The notes below the pieces were generated by a model, which had not been told where the DNA came from, ran no database searches, and saw only the letters and a program-made list of their open reading frames with translations. A stretch of DNA of 64,000 bases from an uncultured Negativicutes bacterium. Lineage in GTDB: Bacteria; Bacillota; Negativicutes; Veillonellales; Megasphaeraceae. Numbering within the stretch: position 1 is the stretch's first letter; the number at the start of each line of letters is the position of its first letter. The DNA lies in contig CAADUJ010000021.1 of the NCBI GenBank assembly GCA_900752195.1, positions 85,915 to 149,914 on the forward strand, read 5' to 3'. Shown piece after piece: positions 26,053 to 35,107 of the stretch. Position numbers and translations under genes: made by a program.

Positions 26053-26922
26053 ATGATCATTAACTGGTTTCCTGGTCATATGGCCAAGGCCCGTCGTCTT
26101 ATAGAAGAGAATTTGCGTCTTGTTGACGTAGCAATAGAACTTGTCGATGCCCGCATTCCTTGGAGCAGTACAAATCCCATGATCAGCAAGCTTATTAACC
26201 AAAAGCCCTGTATCCTCGTTCTGAATAAGTCCGATTTGGCTGATAAGGCAGTGCTGGATGAATGGATTGCATATTATAAGACGCAAGGCCGTATTGTCAT
26301 CGCCATGGACAGCAAGGGTGGAGCTGGTGTAAAACAGTTATTAGGGGCCATTCGCCAATTAGCAGCGCCTAAGCTTGCCCGCTGGAAGGCGCGTGGACTT
26401 AAGACGCGGTCTGTCCGGACTATTATTCTCGGTATCCCCAATGTAGGCAAATCGACTCTTATTAATCGTCTGGCTCATCGTAACGTCGCAAAAACGGCTG
26501 ACCGTCCTGGTGAAACGAAAGGGAAACAATGGGTTCATCTTGGCGATAAGTTAGAACTTCTTGACACCCCTGGCGTTCTATGGCCAAAATTAGAGAATCA
26601 GGTCAGCGCGTATCGTCTGGCTGCAACAGGTGCTATATCAGATACGGTGTTTGACATGGAAACGGTTATTACCCAACTCATTACAGCTTTATCTACGTAT
26701 TATCCAGAACAACTTAAAACGCGTTTTAAGCTGGATGAATTGTTTGCCGATCCCTTTGAGACCATTGAGCTCATCGGTCGCAAGCGCGGTTGTATCATCT
26801 CTGGTGGAGTTGTCGATATTGAAAAAACGTATAAAATGATTTTAAAAGACTATCGGGAAGGAAAAATTGGAGCCATTTCCCTCGATCGTCCAGACGAATT
26901 CGATGAAGGTGAACCATCATGA
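26053..26922 (+). CDS. rbgA: Ribosome biogenesis GTPase RbgA (YlqF)
   Basis: 289 residues. Circularly permuted GTPase needed for late 50S assembly. Seen: INWFPGHMAKARR, VDVAIELVDARIPWSS, G4 NKSD (LVLNKSDLAD), then G1 GIPNVGKST, and G3 DTPGVLWPK, in the permuted G4-G5-G1-G2-G3 order. C-terminal domain from about residue 200. Start chosen after GAAAGGTGGA; a longer frame begins upstream of the promoter's start point. Overlaps rnhB by ATGA. Confidence 0.93.
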   Translation: MIINWFPGHMAKARRLIEENLRLVDVAIELVDARIPWSSTNPMISKLINQKPCILVLNKSDLADKAVLDEWIAYYKTQGRIVIAMDSKGGAGVKQLLGAIRQLAAPKLARWKARGLKTRSVRTIILGIPNVGKSTLINRLAHRNVAKTADRPGETKGKQWVHLGDKLELLDTPGVLWPKLENQVSAYRLAATGAISDTVFDMETVITQLITALSTYYPEQLKTRFKLDELFADPFETIELIGRKRGCIISGGVVDIEKTYKMILKDYREGKIGAISLDRPDEFDEGEPS

Positions 26923-27707
26923 TAGACTTGAAAGCACATAGTGTAAAAGAAATCAAAGAATGGTTGTACCATGGATCTGATGACGTATCATCCCTTCTCA
27001 AAGCCATGCAAGAAGATTCTCGCATATCTGTTCAAAAAGAAGCTGCCCGTTACATGAAGCACCTTGTGGCTATGGAAAAAGAACGGCAGCGATTGGAGCA
27101 GATGTACGTTATGGAAACGACCTATTACAATGATGATATATACCATATCGCTGGAGTCGATGAAGCAGGACGTGGTCCAGCTGCAGGCCCTGTCATGGTA
27201 GCTGCCGTCATCTTACCTCCTTTTTGGGACTGTCCTGGCCTGAATGATAGTAAAAAAGTTTCTCCTAAAAAGCGTGACGAATTATATGATAAAATCATGA
27301 ATGAAGCTATTGCCGTATCTTGTATTGCAAAGTCTGAAACAGAAATTGATGCTCTTGATATTTACCATGCGACGCAGCAAGGTATGTACGATGCTGTAAA
27401 GTCTCTTACCGTATCTGCTGAAGCAGTTCTTGTCGATGCCATGCCGCTCCCGGCTCTATCGATTCCCCATCAATCGGTTATCAAAGGCGATTCACGCAGC
27501 GCTTCTATTGCAGCCGCATCGATCATTGCAAAAGTGACCCGAGATAGGCTCATGATAGAATTAGACAAAGAATATCCGCAATATGGGTTTGCCATTCATA
27601 AAGGCTATCTCACACAGATGCATCGAGATGCCTTAGAACAGTATGGTCCCTGTCCGATTCATCGCCGTAGCTTTGAACCCATTAAATCTATGGTCAAACA
27701 CCTATAA
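26919..27707 (+). CDS. rnhB: Ribonuclease HII
   Basis: 262 residues. Removes ribonucleotides from DNA-RNA hybrids. Seen: a helical N-terminal extension of about 75 residues, IAGVDEAGRGPAAGPV with the catalytic Asp-Glu pair, LNDSKKVSPKKRDELY, a further Asp in AVLVDAMPLP, GDSRSASIAAASIIAKVTRD, and YPQYGFAIHKGYLT. Length matches the longer Firmicute RNase HII. Translationally coupled to rbgA, an arrangement common in Firmicutes. Confidence 0.94.
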   Translation: MIDLKAHSVKEIKEWLYHGSDDVSSLLKAMQEDSRISVQKEAARYMKHLVAMEKERQRLEQMYVMETTYYNDDIYHIAGVDEAGRGPAAGPVMVAAVILPPFWDCPGLNDSKKVSPKKRDELYDKIMNEAIAVSCIAKSETEIDALDIYHATQQGMYDAVKSLTVSAEAVLVDAMPLPALSIPHQSVIKGDSRSASIAAASIIAKVTRDRLMIELDKEYPQYGFAIHKGYLTQMHRDALEQYGPCPIHRRSFEPIKSMVKHL

Positions 27708-27715
27708 CAAGAAAA

Positions 27716-27757
27716 AATAAGCCTGTGCAACTTTTTTAACAGCGGCACAGGCTTATT
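27716..27757. terminator. Intrinsic terminator between rnhB and CorA
   Basis: A 13-bp stem AATAAGCCTGTGC with its exact complement. On the minus strand it is followed by a T run, so it is a good terminator for corA and serves rnhB less clearly. Confidence 0.8.
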
Positions 27758-27774
27758 GCTATGTATAATAAAAA

Positions 27775-28728
27775 CTAAAAGAGATGCTTAAACCAAAGCA
27801 TGGCGATTGCAAAAATAGAACATAGAATCGCGATGGCGATAATCAAAGGGAATCCGATAGGACTATCTTGGAAGGGAACCGGAACGTTCATTCCCCACAG
27901 GCTAAAAATAATCGTAGGAACAGCCAGGATAATCGTGATAGATGCCAAAAATTTCATGACGATATTCAAGTTGTTGGAAATAATGGATGCAAAGGTATCC
28001 GACATACTCATGAGAATGTTGGAATACATTTCAACCATTTCTATAGCCTGTTTATTTTCAATGATAACATCTTCCAGTAAATCTTCATCTTCTTCGTACA
28101 TCTTGAGAAGGTGATGAAGCGATGTATTGCGGCGCATGCGCATTAGTTTTTCCATGACGATGCCATTACCGCGCAGGGCCGATGTAAAGTATGTCAACGA
28201 TTTCTGTAATTCGAGAAGTAAAAAGAATTCCTTGTTCTGCATGGAATGGCGCAAATCCTGTTCAATATCATCTGTACGATGATTGATTTGCTGCAAATAG
28301 CGAAGGAAAAGCGTTGCCGTACGATACAAAATCTGGAAGAGGAAACGCGTTTTCTTAAAGGTATAGAACAAAGGATATTTATTTTCCGTAAACGTACGAG
28401 TTACTTCGTTTTCTTCAATACACAAGGTAATCGTAAAATCAGGTGTAATGAATATACCAAGTGGTAACGTGTCATAGCTGTCGCTTTCCATTACAATAGG
28501 GATGTTGATGACGACAAAGATATAATTATCCTCTATTTCAACGTGAGAACGTTCTTCTGTATCGAGAGCTGTCTTTAATACATCTGTAGGAATTTCTGTG
28601 ACCATCGAAACGAGCTGTAAGTCTTCTGAGCTAGGATTGATGACGTGGATCCATGATCCTTTTTCGGCAGATGCGAGTGAAATATCATCGTCAAGATGGC
28701 CGTTATTATGTTTGTACACTTGAATCAT
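27775..28728 (-). CDS. corA: CorA-like magnesium/divalent cation channel
   Basis: 317 residues from ATG 28728 after AAAGGGGTGG. Pentameric inner-membrane channel for Mg2+ (or Co2+/Ni2+). Seen: a large cytoplasmic N-terminal domain with a long helix region (residues 140-245), then two membrane helices near the C-terminus. The first is followed by the selectivity motif GMN (SLWGMNVPVPF), and a short basic end (FKHLF) closes the protein. Monocistronic between two terminators. Confidence 0.9.
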   Translation of the reverse strand: MIQVYKHNNGHLDDDISLASAEKGSWIHVINPSSEDLQLVSMVTEIPTDVLKTALDTEERSHVEIEDNYIFVVINIPIVMESDSYDTLPLGIFITPDFTITLCIEENEVTRTFTENKYPLFYTFKKTRFLFQILYRTATLFLRYLQQINHRTDDIEQDLRHSMQNKEFFLLLELQKSLTYFTSALRGNGIVMEKLMRMRRNTSLHHLLKMYEEDEDLLEDVIIENKQAIEMVEMYSNILMSMSDTFASIISNNLNIVMKFLASITIILAVPTIIFSLWGMNVPVPFQDSPIGFPLIIAIAILCSIFAIAMLWFKHLF

Positions 28729-28827
28729 AGCTCCACCCCTTTCTTCTTTCGTCACGACAAACGAGCGGTCTGACTCCATCTATTAATATAAGTCATAGCG
28801 TGGTACTTCGTCAAGAGAAAATACAAA

Positions 28828-28866
28828 AAGAGAGGAATGTACATAGACGTTGCACATTCCTCTCTT
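28828..28866. terminator. Bidirectional terminator after thrS
   Basis: A 13-bp hairpin AAGAGAGGAATGT/ACATTCCTCTCTT in the gap between thrS and corA. The T run is short, so strength is moderate. Confidence 0.65.
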
Positions 28867-28909
28867 CTATACGTAATATATCAGCGATTTTCTACTATAT
28901 CTACGCTAC

Positions 28910-30817
28910 TTATCCTTTTCTCGTTGCTGTGAGTTCCTGGATATGAGCAATGACATCCTCTACTGCCATAGCACCGAGGTCGCCTTTCGAGCGTTCACGG
29001 ATAGACAGGGTATGGTTAGCCAATTCTTTTTCACCGATAACAGCCATGTACGGAACCTTTTCCATCTGGGCTTTACGAATCTTATAGCCAATTTTTTCAT
29101 TGGATTCATCCAATTCAACACGGATGCCCAGCTTCTTGAACTGTGCAAAAATATCTTTTGCATAATCCATGAATTTGTCAGAAATCGGCAAGAGTTTGAT
29201 CTGTACCGGCGAAAGCCATACAGGGAATGCACCGGCATAGTTTTCAGTGAGGATACCAATAAAGCGTTCGACACTGCCGAAGCAAGTACGATGCAACATA
29301 ACAGGACGATGTTTTTGACCATCTTCACCGATATAGGTCATATCGAAACGTTCCGGCATGAGCATATCGAGCTGAATGGTCCCGCACTGCCAGGTACGAC
29401 CGATGCAGTCTTTCAGGTGGAAGTCAAGTTTCGGACCGTAGAATGCGCCATCACCTTCATTGATTACGTATGGAATATTACGCTTTTCGATGACGTCATG
29501 AAGGGTATTGGTAGCCAATTCCCAAATTTCATCAGAACCCATGGAGTCTTCCGGACGGGTCGACAATTCAACATGGTATTCCAAACCAAACTGTTTATAT
29601 GCTTTATCAAAGAGGTCCATAATGCCATTTACTTCATCCTTGATCTGGCTCGGAAGGATAAAGAGGTGAGCATCGTCTTGCGTAAAGCAACGTACGCGGA
29701 AGAGACCATGCAAGGCACCGTGAAGTTCATGGCGATGTACCAGGCCGAGTTCGGCGACACGCATCGGGAAATCACGATAGCTGTGGATATTGCTCTTGTA
29801 GACGAGAATGCCACCTGGGCAGTTCATCGGTTTAATAGCATACGGTTCATCATCAATGGTGGTAAAATACATGTTATCGCGATAATGATCCCAGTGTCCT
29901 GACTGTTCCCAAAGTTGACGATTCAAAATCATAGGCGTCATGATTTCGTCATAACCGGCTTCATCATGCAATTCATGCCAGAATTTCAAGAGGTTGTTCC
30001 GAAGGATCATTCCCTTTGGATGGAAGAACGGGAATCCCGGTCCTTCTTCATGGAAAGAGAACAAATCAAGTTCTTTACCGAGTTTACGATGATCACGTTT
30101 TTCGGCTTCTTCCAACATGTGGAGATAATCATCTAATTCTGATTTCTTTGTGAAAGCCGTTCCGTAAATACGCTGTAACATCTTATTATGTTCATCGCCG
30201 CGCCAGTACGCACCTGCAACAGTACGGAGCTTGAAGGCTTTTACTGCGCCAGTCGTGAAAGCATGCGGACCTGCACAGAGATCGACAAAATCACCTTGGC
30301 GATAAAGAGAAATGACAGCATCAGCCGGAAGATCTTCAATGAGTTCTACCTTGTAATCCTGACCTGCTTCCTTGAACATTTTTAACGCTTCTTCTCTCGA
30401 AACAACTTCTTTGACAATAGGAATGTTTTCTTTTACGATTTTGGCCATTTCTTTTTCGATGGCATCAAAATCTTCATGGCTGAAACGATGTTCTGTATCC
30501 ATGTCATAATAGAAGCCATTTTCAATAGAGGGGCCGATTGCGAATTTTACATCTGGGAAAAGATGCTGAATAGCTTGTGCCATGACGTGGGAAGCAGTAT
30601 GGCGGAGTGTATCTTTACCTTCCTGATCTTCAAAGGTAAGGAATTCAACAGTCGAACCATCAACGATGGGTTCGCGAAGATCTGTCACTTCTCCATTTAC
30701 CTTTGCGACCAATACTTTTTTTGCTAAGCTATTGCTTAATTCTTTGACGGCTTCGCCTAAGGAAATTCCATCAGCGAAGGATTTTTTGCTGCCATCTTTT
30801 AACAACAATTCTGCCAT
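28910..30817 (-). CDS. thrS: Threonyl-tRNA synthetase
   Basis: 635 residues from ATG 30817 behind AAAGGAGGAAG. Seen: TGS domain (residues 1-60), editing domain with HTASHVMAQAI and the HxxxC-type site, class II catalytic core with motif 2 (FRVRCFTQDDAHLFI), zinc ligands (MNCPGG and nearby His), motif 3 region (VMLHRTCFGSVERF), and the anticodon-binding domain from about residue 540. Full length. Preceded by a T-box leader, so expression should rise when tRNA-Thr is uncharged. Confidence 0.97.
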   Translation of the reverse strand: MAELLLKDGSKKSFADGISLGEAVKELSNSLAKKVLVAKVNGEVTDLREPIVDGSTVEFLTFEDQEGKDTLRHTASHVMAQAIQHLFPDVKFAIGPSIENGFYYDMDTEHRFSHEDFDAIEKEMAKIVKENIPIVKEVVSREEALKMFKEAGQDYKVELIEDLPADAVISLYRQGDFVDLCAGPHAFTTGAVKAFKLRTVAGAYWRGDEHNKMLQRIYGTAFTKKSELDDYLHMLEEAEKRDHRKLGKELDLFSFHEEGPGFPFFHPKGMILRNNLLKFWHELHDEAGYDEIMTPMILNRQLWEQSGHWDHYRDNMYFTTIDDEPYAIKPMNCPGGILVYKSNIHSYRDFPMRVAELGLVHRHELHGALHGLFRVRCFTQDDAHLFILPSQIKDEVNGIMDLFDKAYKQFGLEYHVELSTRPEDSMGSDEIWELATNTLHDVIEKRNIPYVINEGDGAFYGPKLDFHLKDCIGRTWQCGTIQLDMLMPERFDMTYIGEDGQKHRPVMLHRTCFGSVERFIGILTENYAGAFPVWLSPVQIKLLPISDKFMDYAKDIFAQFKKLGIRVELDESNEKIGYKIRKAQMEKVPYMAVIGEKELANHTLSIRERSKGDLGAMAVEDVIAHIQELTATRKG

Positions 30818-30834
30818 TTTACTTCCTCCTTTTA

Positions 30835-31083
30835 CAAAAAAAGCTCTCGTCCTCAAGGGACGAGAGCTTTACTCACGTGGTTCCACCCTAGTTCATGACG
30901 GCATACACCATCATGTACTCGAAAGCTGTAACGGTGCCAACCGGGTCACGATACTTAATTTCCCATGACCAGCTCGAAGGCGGTAATGTCTATACGCCTT
31001 ATAGGATACTTACAGCAACTATATCCCTCTCTGCATAAGGTATGTATATCATCATGTCCTTGTCAAAGCCTTTATCAAATTAC
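30835..31083 (-). promoter_or_regulatory. T-box riboswitch of thrS
   Basis: The minus strand carries the T-box consensus AGGGTGGAACCACG (30876-30889). It is followed by a terminator hairpin (30835-30870, arms AAAGCTCTCGTCC and complement) and a T run directly before the thrS ribosome binding site. Stem I lies upstream; an ACC triplet around 30985 is a candidate Thr specifier, not verified by folding. Uncharged tRNA-Thr would stabilise the antiterminator. Confidence 0.92.
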
Positions 31084-31089
31084 TCGTTT

Positions 31090-31118
31090 AGTATACGTCG
31101 ATTAAAAATAAAAGTCAA
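31090..31118 (-). promoter_or_regulatory. Promoter of the thrS T-box transcript
   Basis: On the minus strand: -35 TTGACT (31118-31113), 17-bp spacer, -10 TATACT (31095-31090). Start near 31083. Confidence 0.8.
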
Positions 31119-31137
31119 GCCATGGAATACAAACTTT

Positions 31138-32586
31138 TTAGAGGTGTTTTGATTCCTCTTCTAAAATGCGCTGACGCAGGGCTGACAACTTTTCACTGCG
31201 TTGTACCCACATCGTTTCCGGATTGACGCGGCGTTTGTATTCAGGCCAAAGCGTTTCAATTTCATGGTCTGCATACTCCATAATTTCCGGTAGCGACGGC
31301 TTTTTGTATACCAGTTCGCCATTTTGGAAAATAGGAACGAGCATCTTCCGAACCTCATAAGAGCCACCAGGAAGAATGCGATAGCGCCAAGGTGTTTGAT
31401 CACTGCTAAGACGTAAATCCTTGGAAGCATCAATTTCTTCGTCTTCAAGGACGATGATATCCGCTTTCATCTTGCCTGAATCTTTATCGTAAATACGAAG
31501 GACATTTTTACGTCCCGGATTCGAAATTTTTTCTACGTTATCACTGAGCTTAATCTTCGGTACAAAGGTGTCCCCTTCAAACTGGCCGGCCATTTTGAAT
31601 ACACCACCCATAGAAGGACTGTCTTTTGCCGTGATGAGGTTCGTCCCTACACCCCAGGAACTGATACAACACCCTTGCAATTTCAATTCAGCTATGAGGT
31701 TTTCATCGAGGTCGTTCGATGCTGCAATGACGGCATTGGGGAAGCCCGCATCAACAAACATTTTTCGGGCTTCTTTCGATAAATATGCTAGGTCTCCGCT
31801 ATCGAGACGAATACCATAAAAGTCTGGTAATGTTCCAGCATCGCGCATTTCCTGAAATACCGTAATGGCGTCAGGAACGCCTTGTTTTAACGTATTATAC
31901 GTATCCGCTAACAAGATGAGACTATTGGGATAGTGAGCCGCATAGGTACGAAATGCCTCTAATTCTGTCGGGAAACTCATGACCCAGCTATGTGCCATCG
32001 TTCCCATGACGGGAATACCAAACTTAGCACCGGCAAGCATATTACTCGTTCCATTAAAACCGCCTACCATGGCAGATCGAGCACCATAGACACCTGCCGA
32101 AGCACCTTGTGCGCGACGCAAGCCAAATTCCATGAGTGTGTCATTACCAGCCACACAGCGAACGCGCCGTGCCTTTGTTGCAATAAGGCTTTCATGATTC
32201 ATAATCATGGACATACACGTTTCCAATAACAACGATTCGTCTTTTTTAGTATCAATACGCAACAATACTTCCTGAGGAAACGCTACCGTTCCTTCTGGCA
32301 TAGCATACATGCTGCCAGTAAAGTGGAACGTGCTAAGATAATGCAAAAATTCATCTTTGAAATTTCCCGTGCTTTTTAAATACTCTAAATCGTCCTGACT
32401 GAAATGAATTTGTGATACGTAGTCGATGAGATGTTCCAATCCAGCTACGACGGTATATCCAGACGCAAAGGGATTGGTTCGATAATAGCGGTCAAACACG
32501 CAGTTTTGATTATGTTTGCCCTCAAAATATAGACCTTGCATCATCGTTAACTGATATAAATCAGTCAACAAAGCATTTGTATACAC
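31138..32586 (-). CDS. pncB: Nicotinate phosphoribosyltransferase
   Basis: 482 residues from GTG 32586 after GGGAGGCGAG. Converts nicotinate, PRPP and ATP to nicotinate mononucleotide in NAD salvage. Seen: LLTDLYQLTMMQGLY, FDRYYRTNPFASGYTV, the conserved FGLRRAQG segment, GTMAHSWVMSF with the active-site His, the phosphate-binding GIRLDSGDLAYLS, and SWGVGTNLITAKD. The length and C-terminal part (to KRRVNPETMW) match Firmicute PncB. Confidence 0.95.
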   Translation of the reverse strand: MYTNALLTDLYQLTMMQGLYFEGKHNQNCVFDRYYRTNPFASGYTVVAGLEHLIDYVSQIHFSQDDLEYLKSTGNFKDEFLHYLSTFHFTGSMYAMPEGTVAFPQEVLLRIDTKKDESLLLETCMSMIMNHESLIATKARRVRCVAGNDTLMEFGLRRAQGASAGVYGARSAMVGGFNGTSNMLAGAKFGIPVMGTMAHSWVMSFPTELEAFRTYAAHYPNSLILLADTYNTLKQGVPDAITVFQEMRDAGTLPDFYGIRLDSGDLAYLSKEARKMFVDAGFPNAVIAASNDLDENLIAELKLQGCCISSWGVGTNLITAKDSPSMGGVFKMAGQFEGDTFVPKIKLSDNVEKISNPGRKNVLRIYDKDSGKMKADIIVLEDEEIDASKDLRLSSDQTPWRYRILPGGSYEVRKMLVPIFQNGELVYKKPSLPEIMEYADHEIETLWPEYKRRVNPETMWVQRSEKLSALRQRILEEESKHL

Positions 32587-32614
32587 TATACTCGCCTCCC
32601 AATTATTTGTATAT

Positions 32615-32643
32615 ATTATACCGCAAATGCATGTACTCGCCAA
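32615..32643 (-). promoter_or_regulatory. Promoter of pncB
   Basis: Minus strand: -35 TTGGCG (32643-32638), 17-bp spacer, -10 TATAAT (32620-32615). Confidence 0.75.
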
Positions 32644-32854
32644 TATTTTTTTTGCACGATTGCCTTGATTCTACGCCCTGACATGAGGCTGCTTTCTGTT
32701 ACCCGCCGTCTCGTAAAGGCATAGTTATACATTGTATAATTTGTGCCTTTTTTAAATGTGCTCAAAGCGGTTCACCTGCTTGAAGGTGATACTGTCGAGC
32801 CATTACGTGAACAGTCTTGTAGATAGCTCTGGAAAACAAAGCAGGGAATCTTGT
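32644..32854. other. Intergenic region with an unexplained terminator-like hairpin
   Basis: Between the divergent pncB and pcrA promoters. It holds a hairpin at 32715-32753 (AAAGGCA/TGCCTTT outer arms, TTATAC/GTATAA inner arms) that ends in six T on the plus strand. A short plus-strand RNA starting near 32650 would be terminated here. No coding frame or known RNA family is recognised. Confidence 0.45.
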
Positions 32855-32863
32855 GATATAATA
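32855..32863 (+). promoter_or_regulatory. Extended -10 promoter of pcrA
   Basis: TG-A-TATAAT, with a weak -35. The start codon follows about 30 bp downstream behind AGGAGG. Confidence 0.65.
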
Positions 32864-32891
32864 AACATACTAATCTATAGGAGGATTCACC

Positions 32892-35045
32892 ATGGATATA
32901 TTGGCAGCCTTGAATGAGGAACAGCGTAAAGCAGTTACGACGACAGAAGGATATGTCCGCGTCATTGCAGGAGCCGGTTCGGGTAAGACGCGAGCGTTAT
33001 CGCACCGTTTTGCCTATCTCGTCAATCAAATCGGTATTATGCCAGGCAACATTTTATGCGTAACGTTTACGAACAAAGCAGCCAATGAAATGCGTCAGCG
33101 TATCCATCGGCTGACAGGCGATAATGACACGGGATACGTGAATACCTTCCACGGCTTTTGCGTTTCCATTCTTCAGGAAGATAGCTATGCGCTGCAATAT
33201 CCTAAAAGTTTTCTTGTCCTTGATAACAGCGACATCGACGAAATGCTTCAGCTCATTTATGATGAACGAGGCCTTACGCTGCGGGATATGACCTTTTCTA
33301 ACGCTCGCGATATGTTTGAAATCCGCAAAATATTCAAAGAGCCTGAGTACTATACGCTCATGCTCACGTTGTCTACAGAAAAGCTTCACGATTTATATAT
33401 GAAGGCTCAAACCATTGAGGATATTCTGTTTTATGGGTATTTATACCAGGAGAAAAAATGCTTTGGTCTCGACTATAATGACCTCATCATCTTTTCTCTA
33501 TATATCTTTGAAACACACGACGATATTCGTCTCAAATGGCAACAGCGACTGGAATATATCATGATTGATGAATTCCAGGATATTGACAGCTTGCAATATC
33601 GTCTGATGACAGTCCTGTGTAGCTATCACCAGAACTTATTTATTGTTGGCGATCCAGATCAGACTATCTATACGTGGCGTGGTGCCAATGTCAAATACTT
33701 ACTGGACTTTGATAAGGCCTTTCCAGGGACAAAGACCATTATGATGAACAAAAACTATCGCTCGTCACCACAGATTATAAAAGCCGCCAACACCCTTATT
33801 GCTACCAATACGATGCGCATAAAAAAAGAGCTTGTGCCCACTTGTGACAACGGAACCGACGTGTTATGTCATTTAGCGGATGACGCCAAAAAAGAAGCCG
33901 ATTGGGTCGTGTCACAAATCATGGCGCTTCAAGAAAGAGGAATAGACTACAGTGATATGACCGTGTTGTACCGGGCTCACTATATTAGCCGGATCTTAGA
34001 AGAAACGCTCATGAAAAAAAAGATTCCCTATGTCATATATAGTGGTGTCCCTTTCTTTGGACGCCGCGAAATCAAAGATGCCTTGTCGTATCTTCGCATG
34101 ATTACCTATGAAGATGATTTATCGTTTCTTCGCGTTTGCAATACTCCTAAACGAAATGTAGGCAAAAAACGCATTGCCTACTTAAAAGAATATGCTGCAC
34201 AACACAGGTGCTCTCTCTACGAGGCATTACGTGAATCCTTAGATGATACGTTTTTTAAAGGTACGAAGGCCGCTTCTTTTGTAAATCTTATTGATCGATT
34301 CCACGAAGAAAGTCTCAACCGGCCAGTATCAGAGGTCATGGCAGATCTCATGGAGCAATCGGGATATGAAGCCGCTCTCAGGACAGAAGGAAGTCAGGAA
34401 CGACTTGATAATCTGGCTGAGTTAAAGCAATCTATATATGATTTTGAAACGACCTGTGGCGAAGAATGTACGTTAGAATATTATATCTCTCATATTGCCT
34501 TATTGACGAATAGCGATACGGCCGAGCCGGGCAATCGCATCAAACTCATGACGATTCATGCTGCAAAGGGATTAGAGTTTCCGTATGTCTTTCTGTATGG
34601 CATTTCTGAAGGTATGTTTCCATCCCGTCGGGTACGCACATGGGAAGGAATGGAAGAAGAACGGCGCCTTGCTTTCGTCGCCATGACGCGGGCGGAAAAA
34701 GGGTTGTTTCTTTCATCAGCATCGGGTCTTACTCTTGACGGATCCATTCGATATCCATCGCGTTTCATTTTTGATATGGGTGATAAAGCCCTCACCTTCA
34801 CACCTCAGCCATCACAGGAATATTTACATGAGGCAAAAGAAGTGATTGAATCAAAAAACGATCGTCTCTACATAAAAAAAAGCACGGCCCTTGCATTTCA
34901 TAAAGGCGACCGCATCCGTCATGATGTATTCGGAGAAGGAAAAATTCTTTCCATCCATGAGGGCAATCATTTTTATGAAATCCAATTCGATTCGCTTCCG
35001 ACGAAACGAAAGATATCGTTCCGTGTACACTTGACAAAAGTCTAA
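32892..35045 (+). CDS. pcrA: UvrD/PcrA-type DNA helicase
   Basis: 717 residues. SF1A 3'-5' helicase for repair and replication-conflict relief. Seen: Q motif region LNEEQRKAV, Walker A AGAGSGKTRAL, motif Ia TFTNKAANEMRQRI, Walker B MIDEFQDID, motif III VGDPDQTIYTWRGA, motif IV NYRSS, motif V TIHAAKGLEFPYVFL, motif VI EERRLAFVAMTRAE. The C-terminus GDRIRHDVFGEGKI is the Tudor-like RNA-polymerase-binding end found in PcrA. Slightly shorter than Bacillus PcrA. Confidence 0.94.
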   Translation: MDILAALNEEQRKAVTTTEGYVRVIAGAGSGKTRALSHRFAYLVNQIGIMPGNILCVTFTNKAANEMRQRIHRLTGDNDTGYVNTFHGFCVSILQEDSYALQYPKSFLVLDNSDIDEMLQLIYDERGLTLRDMTFSNARDMFEIRKIFKEPEYYTLMLTLSTEKLHDLYMKAQTIEDILFYGYLYQEKKCFGLDYNDLIIFSLYIFETHDDIRLKWQQRLEYIMIDEFQDIDSLQYRLMTVLCSYHQNLFIVGDPDQTIYTWRGANVKYLLDFDKAFPGTKTIMMNKNYRSSPQIIKAANTLIATNTMRIKKELVPTCDNGTDVLCHLADDAKKEADWVVSQIMALQERGIDYSDMTVLYRAHYISRILEETLMKKKIPYVIYSGVPFFGRREIKDALSYLRMITYEDDLSFLRVCNTPKRNVGKKRIAYLKEYAAQHRCSLYEALRESLDDTFFKGTKAASFVNLIDRFHEESLNRPVSEVMADLMEQSGYEAALRTEGSQERLDNLAELKQSIYDFETTCGEECTLEYYISHIALLTNSDTAEPGNRIKLMTIHAAKGLEFPYVFLYGISEGMFPSRRVRTWEGMEEERRLAFVAMTRAEKGLFLSSASGLTLDGSIRYPSRFIFDMGDKALTFTPQPSQEYLHEAKEVIESKNDRLYIKKSTALAFHKGDRIRHDVFGEGKILSIHEGNHFYEIQFDSLPTKRKISFRVHLTKV

Positions 35046-35050
35046 TATTA

Positions 35051-35098
35051 AAAAAGCAGTTACCCTGTGATCCGTATGTCCATAGGGTAGCTGCTTTT
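35051..35098. terminator. Bidirectional terminator between pcrA and the DMT transporter
   Basis: Arms AAAAGCAG-TACCCT and AGGGTA-CTGCTTTT with A and T runs on the outside, between convergent genes. Confidence 0.85.
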
Positions 35099-35107
35099 AT
35101 ATTCGTA

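Noticed and set aside
28943..29902. 319-codon plus-strand frame inside thrS
   Set aside because: Antisense shadow of a fully conserved synthetase; no promoter or ribosome binding site.
32650..32715. SRP or 6S RNA in the pncB-pcrA gap
   Set aside because: An AGCAGCC stretch recalls SRP RNA, but the matching GGUCAGG side and GGAA loop are not in the right order.
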